This document shows positions 5,299-10,358 of a stretch of 10,358 nucleotides of DNA, piece after piece. The translations under genes and the position numbers were made by a program. Each line of letters opens with the position of its first letter. Position 1 is the first letter of the stretch. Origin of the DNA: JACQHC01 sp035559715 (lineage in GTDB: Bacteria > Gemmatimonadota > Gemmatimonadetes > Gemmatimonadales > GWC2-71-9); NCBI GenBank assembly GCA_035559715.1, contig DATMAW010000191.1, positions 1 to 10,358 on the forward strand. The letters run 5' to 3'. A model generated the notes under the pieces. It did not search any database. It was not told where the DNA came from and saw only the letters and a list, made by a program, of their open reading frames with translations.

Positions 5299-5783
5299 CG
5301 TCAGGCGGCGATCCTCGCGCAACGCTTCACTCTTTCTGGCAGCGCCCCGGCAACTCGGTCACGAGTGCCCTGATCATTGGCATGAGTGCGCTCGCTTGTA
5401 CCGAAGTCTCGCTACCACTGGAGATGACCGGCGTGGAGTGGCGGCTGGACTCGATCGTGACGGCCGGCGGGACCATCAACGCAACGACCACGCCTGCCCG
5501 GGCGACCCTCCGCCTCCTGTTTGACGTCGAGCGGCACGACCGCGGCGTCGTCAATGGCATGGGGCCGTGCAACCCCTATTCAGGCGAGTATCGCGCGTTC
5601 GGCGATGGAGGCCTCACCATCGGCAACGTGCAGCGTACGCTGATGGCCTGCATGGATGCGCGCGACGAACTCGAGTCCGCGTTCCTCCCGCGCCTATCGG
5701 CGGTGGAATCCTACGTGTTCGACGGAGACCTGCTGACCCTGCGGACCACGACCGCGGAACAGCTGTTGTTCAGCGCACCGTAG
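5295..5783 (+). CDS. META-domain (HslJ-like) probable lipoprotein (162 aa)
   Basis: From about residue 38 the protein follows the META domain pattern: MTGVEWRLDSI, then a strand ATLRLLFDVE, GVVNGMGPCNPYSGEYRAFG (the family's G..GCN.y.G.Y core), LTIGNVQRTLMAC (the T..aC element), DELESAFLPRLSAVESYVFD, and the closing strand LLTLRTTTAEQLLF. In HslJ this domain is linked to heat shock and novobiocin resistance; here its role is unknown. The N-terminal hydrophobic stretch TSALIIGMSALAC ends at C35 and could be a lipoprotein signal, but the preceding segment is long and the lipobox (ALAC) is poor. The ATG at 5295 overlaps the upstream TGA (ATGA), implying coupled translation. An in-frame extension to 5133 lies inside the methyltransferase and is a shadow. 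The 3' end overlaps the convergent amidase gene by 14 bases. Confidence 0.82.
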   Translation: MTSGGDPRATLHSFWQRPGNSVTSALIIGMSALACTEVSLPLEMTGVEWRLDSIVTAGGTINATTTPARATLRLLFDVERHDRGVVNGMGPCNPYSGEYRAFGDGGLTIGNVQRTLMACMDARDELESAFLPRLSAVESYVFDGDLLTLRTTTAEQLLFSAP

Positions 5784-7263
5784 GCCGCCGATCGAACCAC
5801 GGCGCCGCCCGCTCCAGCTGCCCGGCGAGCCGAAACAACGTGGCCTCCTCGCCGAACCGCGCCACGAAGTGCATCCCGATCGGCAACCCCTCGGCGTTCC
5901 AGTGCAACGGCACCGACATCGCCGGCTGCCCGGTCACGTTGAACACGGGCGTGTACGGAACCCAATCGAACGTGCGAGCGGCCATCTGCTTCACCACGCC
6001 GAGGGCCTTGAGCACCCAGCCCGCATTCATCCATCCCACGATGCGGAGCACCATCCGCTCCGCCGCGCTCGGCTGCAGCGCGCCGATCGGAAGCGGCGGG
6101 GCGGCGAGCGTGGGCGTGAGCAGGATGTCGTATCGCTCGAAGAAGCGAGCGATCTCACGCGACACCACCTGGAGCCTGCGCGCGGCCATGGCGTAGTCCG
6201 CGGCACTCAGCGCCTTGCCAAGCAAACCCAGGGCGTAGGTCCCAGGCTCGAAGTCGGCTGCCCTGGGCCTGGTGCGGCTGAGCGTCGCCACCCACTCGAT
6301 GTCCGCCCTGGCCTCGCCCATGAGCAACGTGAGAAACGCCAGCGCAAACGCCTCTCCGTCAACCCTCGGCGCCGCTTCCTCGACGTGGTGGCCCAGGCGT
6401 TCGAGCAACGCGGCCGTGTGCCTCACGCCGGCCACGCAGTCGTCGTGCACGCGCTGCCCCAGCAGCGGCTGCGTGCTGAACGCGATGCGCAGCCGCCCGG
6501 GCTCCGTCGTCACTTCCTCGAGGAACGGACGCTCGACCGGCGGCGCGGCGTACGGCGCGCCCACGTCCGCCCCCTGGAGCACATCCAGCATGGCTGCGCT
6601 GTCCCGCACCGACCGCGTAACCACGTGCTCGGACGCCAACCCATGCCACACCTCTCCCAGATCCGGGCCCGTGGGCGTGCGCCCGCGCGTCACCTTCAGG
6701 CCGAACAACCCGCAACACGACGCGGGGATCCGCAACGACCCTCCGCCATCGCCGCCTCCGGCGAGCGGCACCATGCCGGCCGCCACCGCCGCGGCGGAGC
6801 CGCCGCTCGACCCGCCGGGCGTGCGGCTCAGGTCCCACGGATTGCGACACGGGCCGAACAGCTCCGGCTCCGTCACGGGGACGATGCCCAGCTCCGGAGT
6901 GTTCGTCTTTCCCAGAATCACGACGCCGCTCGCGCGGTATCGCCGCACGATCTCGCTGTCGTGCGGAGCGGGCAGGTCCTTGAGCAGCCGCGTGCCGCAA
7001 CTCGTGGGCACGCCCGCGTACATCGAGAGGAGATCCTTGAGCAGGAACGGAACGCCGCGGAACGGACCATCCGGCAGCCCGCGGGCGATCTCCGCGCGGG
7101 CATGGTCGTACATCTTGAAGACGACGGCGTTCAGGCGCGGATTGAGCGTCTCGACACGGGAGACGGCCTCGTCGAGCAGCTCGCCCGCGTCAACCTGCCG
7201 CGCGCGCACCAGGTTGGCGAGACCGAGTCCATCGTACTTGTCGTACTCGGAGAATCCGGTCAC
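5770..7263 (-). CDS. Amidase-signature family enzyme (497 aa)
   Basis: This is an amidase-signature hydrolase, cleaving carboxamide bonds through a Ser-cisSer-Lys triad. The lysine is K76 in GVPFLLKDL, the cis-serine is S152 in TPGGSSGGSAAA, and the nucleophile is S176 in GGGDGGGSLRIPA. The 24-residue spacing S152-S176 equals that of malonamidase E2 and fatty acid amide hydrolase. The usual aspartate-threonine before the G-G-S is read here as GGDGGGS, a small deviation. At 497 residues it has full family length with no signal peptide, so it should be cytosolic. No gatB or gatC lies nearby, so it is unlikely to be the glutamyl-tRNA amidotransferase subunit; the substrate is unknown. The start is a GTG (7263-7261), 19 bases after the stop of the peptidase gene, with a G-rich weak binding site, consistent with an operon. 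A 484-codon antisense frame is a shadow. Confidence 0.92.
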   Translation of the reverse strand: MTGFSEYDKYDGLGLANLVRARQVDAGELLDEAVSRVETLNPRLNAVVFKMYDHARAEIARGLPDGPFRGVPFLLKDLLSMYAGVPTSCGTRLLKDLPAPHDSEIVRRYRASGVVILGKTNTPELGIVPVTEPELFGPCRNPWDLSRTPGGSSGGSAAAVAAGMVPLAGGGDGGGSLRIPASCCGLFGLKVTRGRTPTGPDLGEVWHGLASEHVVTRSVRDSAAMLDVLQGADVGAPYAAPPVERPFLEEVTTEPGRLRIAFSTQPLLGQRVHDDCVAGVRHTAALLERLGHHVEEAAPRVDGEAFALAFLTLLMGEARADIEWVATLSRTRPRAADFEPGTYALGLLGKALSAADYAMAARRLQVVSREIARFFERYDILLTPTLAAPPLPIGALQPSAAERMVLRIVGWMNAGWVLKALGVVKQMAARTFDWVPYTPVFNVTGQPAMSVPLHWNAEGLPIGMHFVARFGEEATLFRLAGQLERAAPWFDRRPTVR

Positions 7264-7282
7264 GGCCCCGCCACGGGCGCGA

Positions 7283-8302
7283 TCAGAACCGGCCGGCGTC
7301 TACGTCCCGAACGAATTGAATGAGCCCGTTGAAGTAGATCCGTTGATCGTCGTACATCGCCATGTGGCTTCCGTTGGGACACAGGAGGAAACGCCCGCGT
7401 CCCACCGCCCCGGCCATCCACTCCATGTGTTTGGGATCCATGGTATCGTGCTGCGCCCCGATCACGAGCGTGGGCACCGCGATCTGCCCCAGATCGGCCG
7501 TTCGATCCCAGTTCACCAGCTTCCCGCTCGCTCCCAGCTCGCTTGGCCCCTGCATCGGGATGTAGACCGACGGATTCAGATGCTTGAAGGCGCGATTCAC
7601 GGGGTCGGGCCATTGATCCGGCGGCATCCTGAGAATGTGCCGCACGTAGTGGTGCGGCAACAGCAATTCCATGTAGCGCGGGTTCTGGTAGTCCTTGCGC
7701 GCCTCCATCCGCTTGATCTCCGCGAGCACCGTCTGGTCCATCGCGGGCATCAACACCTTCTCGGCGTACTCGTTGTACGCCGGAATGCTCGCCATCATGT
7801 TGGAGATCACCAGACCCTTGAGGTGCTGCTGGTACTTGAGCGCGTACTCGATGGCCAGCAGCCCGCCCCACGAATGGCCGAGGAGATAGAAGTTGTCCCG
7901 CGTCAGACCCAGGGCCTGACGCACCTGCTCCACTTCCTCCACGAAGCGCGGCAGGTCCACGAGGTCCGAATCGGCAGGCTGATCGCTGTAGTACGAGCCG
8001 AGCTGATCGTAGTAGTAGTACTCGATCCCCGCTGCCGGGAAATAGCTGTCGAACGCTTCGAAGTACTCGTGCGTGGCGCCCGGGCCCCCGTGCAGCAGGA
8101 GCATCTTCGTCGTGGGGTTGTTGCCCACGCGCTTGGTCCAGACGCGGAACGTCCCTTTCGGCGTGGTGATCGGGATGAGCTTCACGCCGCCGGTCAGGAC
8201 GTCGTCGCGAGCCGAGTAGTCGAGATAGGCCGAGCCCTGGTCGGATCCGCGAGCACATGCCACCACGCTCGCCACCGCCGCGATTGCTACGAGGCGTCTC
8301 AT
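7283..8302 (-). CDS. Prolyl-iminopeptidase-like S33 alpha/beta hydrolase, probable lipoprotein (339 aa)
   Basis: The fold and motifs fit peptidase family S33, which removes N-terminal proline from peptides. The oxyanion motif is LLLHGGPGATHEY (68-80), the nucleophile is S144 in LLGHSWGGLLA, the acid is D286 in VIGAQHDTMDP, and the histidine is H313 in CPNGSHMAMYDD. YYYYDQLGS (95-103) and MQGPSELGASGKLVNWD (250-266) match the substrate-end segments of tricorn-interacting-factor-like iminopeptidases; E255 is a candidate for binding the free N-terminus. The N-terminus MRRLVAIAAVASVVACARGS fits a lipoprotein signal with C16, so the enzyme is probably anchored outside the cytoplasm. The ATG at 8302 follows an AGAGG (8311-8307) at four bases. 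It lies 64 bases after the membrane protein gene and 19 bases before the amidase. Related esterases or epoxide hydrolases are less likely alternatives. Confidence 0.9.
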   Translation of the reverse strand: MRRLVAIAAVASVVACARGSDQGSAYLDYSARDDVLTGGVKLIPITTPKGTFRVWTKRVGNNPTTKMLLLHGGPGATHEYFEAFDSYFPAAGIEYYYYDQLGSYYSDQPADSDLVDLPRFVEEVEQVRQALGLTRDNFYLLGHSWGGLLAIEYALKYQQHLKGLVISNMMASIPAYNEYAEKVLMPAMDQTVLAEIKRMEARKDYQNPRYMELLLPHHYVRHILRMPPDQWPDPVNRAFKHLNPSVYIPMQGPSELGASGKLVNWDRTADLGQIAVPTLVIGAQHDTMDPKHMEWMAGAVGRGRFLLCPNGSHMAMYDDQRIYFNGLIQFVRDVDAGRF

Positions 8303-8366
8303 GTGTCCTCTTCTGACAAGGTCCGTTCAGTCCGAGCGGTCCCCACTGCCATCCTCCCGAACTGGA

Positions 8367-8879
8367 TCACACGTACCGCGCCACCGCCATCGTGATCACG
8401 GTGATCGAAAGCAACGCGGCCACCACGCGTCCGGCCACGGCTGATCGCCGCCGGAGCGCCATGACCGCGGCCATCTTCCCCTCCCGCTCTGCCCCCTCCG
8501 GCAGCTGCATCGCCGCCTGCGCGATCGCGCCGGCCCTGAGCACAGCCGGCCGCATGATGAATACTCCAATCACGAATGCCACGATGGCGATCACGCCACC
8601 GGCTGCCAGGGCGAAGTGATATGCCGAGGACATCCACAGGCGGAAGCTCGAATCAATCTTCCAGTATAGCATGATGCCGGAGATGATGGTGAGCAACGCC
8701 ACCACGGGCATCACATTGAGAAGATTCCGTTTCATGAGCTGCTGCATCACCTTGGCCCCATCGGGCCCGGCTCCGCGCACGCTGGGCTCGAGAAACACGG
8801 CCATGAACACCAGTGAGCCGGCCCAGAACACGCCGAGCCCGATGTGCACGATGCGTGAGACAAGAATGAGCGTGGACAT
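8367..8879 (-). CDS. CopD/DUF2269-like four-helix membrane protein (170 aa)
   Basis: The protein has four hydrophobic helices: residues 3-30 (SRIVHIGLGVFWAGSLVFMA), about 54-72 (MPVVALLTIISGIMLYW), about 85-110 (AYHFALAAGGVIAIVAFVIG), and a last one near VAGRVVAALLSITVITMAVA. The first helix carries R9, H12 and an FWAGSLVF segment, the lHi.....W.G...F pattern seen in CopD and DUF2269-type proteins; H88 lies in the third helix. Such histidines could bind haem or copper, but this is inference. Function in the family is poorly known. The ATG at 8879 was chosen because GGGAG (8891-8887) precedes it by seven bases; an extension to 8984 lacks hydrophobic character and crosses the upstream regulatory region. 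It is probably the first gene of the minus-strand group that continues with the peptidase and amidase. Confidence 0.78.
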   Translation of the reverse strand: MSTLILVSRIVHIGLGVFWAGSLVFMAVFLEPSVRGAGPDGAKVMQQLMKRNLLNVMPVVALLTIISGIMLYWKIDSSFRLWMSSAYHFALAAGGVIAIVAFVIGVFIMRPAVLRAGAIAQAAMQLPEGAEREGKMAAVMALRRRSAVAGRVVAALLSITVITMAVARYV

Positions 8880-8886
8880 GTACGGT

Positions 8887-8891
8887 CTCCC
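8887..8891 (-). promoter_or_regulatory. Ribosome binding site for the membrane protein at 8879
   Basis: GGGAG on the minus strand, seven bases before the ATG; it decides the start against a longer frame. Confidence 0.65.
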
Positions 8892-8949
8892 ACGAGAGGG
8901 GCGTTGCGTTGCGGCGAGTAACCTACGCCTGAAACCGGAGACCGGGAGG

Positions 8950-8968
8950 GGCCGGCAACCTTCCGGCC
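8950..8968. promoter_or_regulatory. Inverted repeat GGCCGG-N7-CCGGCC in the divergent promoter region
   Basis: Two perfect six-base arms (8950-8955 and 8963-8968) surround a seven-base spacer, midway between the divergent starts at 8879 and 9039. It abuts the possible -35 of the amidohydrolase gene, so it could be an operator acting on both directions or a hairpin in the minus-strand leader. GC-rich repeats of this size are also expected by chance here. Confidence 0.28.
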
Positions 8969-8969
8969 G

Positions 8970-9000
8970 TTGCACCAGCCCCACGAGCGGATCACATTAT
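8970..9000 (+). promoter_or_regulatory. Possible promoter of the amidohydrolase gene
   Basis: TTGCAC (8970-8975) and CATTAT (8995-9000) match the -35 and -10 consensus at 3/6 and 4/6 positions with a long 19-base spacer. CATTAT is a rare A/T-rich island in this stretch, and the start of transcription near 9007 would give a leader of about 32 bases. Confidence 0.33.
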
Positions 9001-9026
9001 GGGCCCCGTGAACCCCGCCGTCTCCT

Positions 9027-9032
9027 GAGGAG
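9027..9032 (+). promoter_or_regulatory. Ribosome binding site of the amidohydrolase gene
   Basis: GAGGAG six bases before the ATG at 9039; a strong site that fixes the start. Confidence 0.8.
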
Positions 9033-9038
9033 CTACCG

Positions 9039-10358
9039 ATGTACGCTGCCACGAAACTTGTTCTCACGTCGTTGCTGTCACTCGCCACCGCGGTCACGGC
9101 GCCGCCGGCCGGGGCTCAGGTCACCGCCATCCGCGCCGGCCGGCTGATTGATCCGGAGTCCGGCACGGCCGGCGCCAACCAGGTCATCCTCGTCGAGAAC
9201 GGTCGGTTCACGGCGGTCGGTGGCGGCGCCACGATCCCCCGTGGCGCCGAGGTCATTGACCTCTCGCAGCTCACGGTATTGCCGGGCCTGGTGGACGCCC
9301 ACAACCACCTGGCGCTCACCTATAAGGAAGAGCCCGAAAGCAACGTCTATTACCTGACGTACGTGCTGGACGGTACGCCGCTCCGCGCCATTCAGGCGGT
9401 CTCGAACGGCATGCAGATGCTGAACGCCGGCTTCACCATCGTGCGGGACATGGGGAACGCCGGCGACTTTGCCGATGCCGCGCTGCGCCGCGCCATTCTC
9501 ATGGGCTGGGTTCCCGGGCCCCACATCATCAACTCGGGAATCATCATTGGCGGGATGGGCGGGCAGTTCTGGCCCACGCCGGAGATGGCGGTGGAGAAGA
9601 AGATCGTCTATCCCGAGTATCTCGACGCCGACACGCCGGATGAGATCGTGAAGGCCGTACGGCACAACGCACTATTCGGCGCCACGGTAATCAAGATCTG
9701 CGTGGACTGCAAACCGTGGGGCTACACGACCGACGAGATCCGGCTGTTCATCTCCGAGGCCGCCAAGATCGGCCTCAAGGTGGAAGGCCACGTCCAGACC
9801 GTGGACGGAGCGCGCCGCGCCATCGAGGCGGGCATCTGGTCCATCGCGCACGACCGCGGGCTCACGGAGGAGATGCACGCGTTGATGGCGCAGAAGGGGA
9901 TCTTCCGGGCCGGGACCGAGACGCCCATCTCACTGGCGGGACACACCACACCGGAGCGCTACCAGCGCACCGTGGCCGGGCTGCGGGACGCGTGGCAGAA
10001 GAAAGTCCCGCTCACCTTCTCCACCGATGCCGATTACTACGTGCCGGGGAAAACGCGCGGGGAGGTGGCGATCGAGTTCATCGAGACGTGGAAGGCCGCC
10101 GGGATCCCGCCCGCGGACATCCTGCGCGCCATGACGATCAACGGTTATCGCGTGAGCCAGACCGAGAACTCGCGCGGCCCCATCAAACCGGGGCTCGCCG
10201 CGGACCTCATTGCCGTGAGCGGTAATCCGCTGGAGAACATTGACGCGCTGCGCGACGTGCGCTTCGTGATGAAGGACGGCGTGGTGTTCAAGCGAGACGG
10301 CGTGATGACGCCGGAGAAGTTCTTCCACGGCGGGCCGGTGAACGGGTGGAACGTGCGG
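9039..10358 (+). CDS. Secreted metal-dependent amidohydrolase, open at right edge (440 codons visible)
   Basis: Translation from 9039 is open to the last base with no stop in the window. The N-terminus MYAATKLVLTSLLSLATAVT leads to APPAGAQ, a signal peptide with likely cleavage before or after Q27, so the enzyme is exported. It belongs to the amidohydrolase superfamily of TIM-barrel metalloenzymes, of the kind that includes imidazolonepropionase-like and Xaa-Pro dipeptidase enzymes. The metal ligands can be placed: H88 and H90 in VDAHNHL, the possibly carboxylated K219 in VIKICVDCK, H251 in VEGHVQT, H271 in SIAHDRG, and D330 in FSTDADYY. The beta-sandwich flanks are present: residues 28-80 at the start, and KPGLAADLIAVSGNPLENID near the end. 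The last visible residues (FFHGGPVNGWNVR) suggest the true end is very close. A dipeptide or other cyclic or linear amide is the likely substrate, but specificity cannot be read. It is transcribed away from the peptidase and amidase group. Confidence 0.9.
   Translation, partial: MYAATKLVLTSLLSLATAVTAPPAGAQVTAIRAGRLIDPESGTAGANQVILVENGRFTAVGGGATIPRGAEVIDLSQLTVLPGLVDAHNHLALTYKEEPESNVYYLTYVLDGTPLRAIQAVSNGMQMLNAGFTIVRDMGNAGDFADAALRRAILMGWVPGPHIINSGIIIGGMGGQFWPTPEMAVEKKIVYPEYLDADTPDEIVKAVRHNALFGATVIKICVDCKPWGYTTDEIRLFISEAAKIGLKVEGHVQTVDGARRAIEAGIWSIAHDRGLTEEMHALMAQKGIFRAGTETPISLAGHTTPERYQRTVAGLRDAWQKKVPLTFSTDADYYVPGKTRGEVAIEFIETWKAAGIPPADILRAMTINGYRVSQTENSRGPIKPGLAADLIAVSGNPLENIDALRDVRFVMKDGVVFKRDGVMTPEKFFHGGPVNGWNVR

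Noticed and set aside
6272..8395. Plus-strand open frame of 707 codons opposite the peptidase and amidase
   Set aside because: Its composition (S, R, P, H rich) and lack of domains mark it as the antisense shadow of two well-supported enzymes; the same holds for the 484-codon plus-strand frame at 5869-7323.
1..10358. tRNA, rRNA, CRISPR array, transposase, integrase, toxin-antitoxin or phage-defence genes
   Set aside because: Nothing with the expected motifs or repeats was found on either strand, though reading by eye could miss a divergent small RNA.

Overview
The window looks like chromosomal DNA of a GC-rich, Gram-negative-type bacterium. Codon third positions are strongly G/C, several proteins carry classical signal peptides ending in A-Q or lipobox-like segments, and the gene mix (secreted amidohydrolase, S33 prolyl-iminopeptidase-like lipoprotein, META-domain lipoprotein, many secreted hypotheticals) is typical of Gemmatimonadota or similar soil phyla. 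No phylogenetic marker gene is present, so this placement is an inference.

Left part (1-2925). A minus-strand gene of unknown function runs off the left edge (start codon at 253). After a 319-base non-coding stretch with short inverted repeats comes a plus-strand run: a class I SAM methyltransferase (573-1196), a small secreted protein (1323-1793), a small cytosolic protein with an LGWWDREN motif (1817-2140), and a secreted Cys-containing protein (2137-2925). The last two overlap by ATGA and are probably translationally coupled.

Middle part (3060-4668). A minus-strand pair of membrane proteins follows: a DUF2306-like multi-pass protein (4222-3497) and a 130-residue four-helix protein (3452-3060) with a strong AAGGAG site before a GTG start. 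A perfect 12-bp palindrome lies about 50 bases upstream of the pair. Next is a small graveyard: the C-terminal end of a GNAT acetyltransferase (+, about 4308-4409) and, on the minus strand, a frameshifted second copy of part of the gene at the left edge (about 4411-4548). The two copies lie in the same orientation about 4.47 kb apart and bracket the left and middle blocks. This is the clearest sign of rearrangement in the window.

Right part (4669-10358). A UbiE/METTL7-like methyltransferase overlaps by ATGA a META-domain (HslJ-like) lipoprotein. This pair converges on a minus-strand group of three: a CopD/DUF2269-like membrane protein (8879-8367), a lipoprotein proline-iminopeptidase-like hydrolase (8302-7283) and an amidase-signature enzyme (7263-5770). 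Divergent from this group, a secreted metal-dependent amidohydrolase starts at 9039 and is still open at the right edge. Three hydrolases of peptide or amide bonds side by side suggest a peptide or amide scavenging role, but substrates cannot be read from the sequence.

I see no rRNA, tRNA, CRISPR array, transposase, integrase or recognisable defence system. No wholly new system is evident. The most interesting items are the duplicated and decayed gene, the paired hypotheticals, and the palindromic sites.
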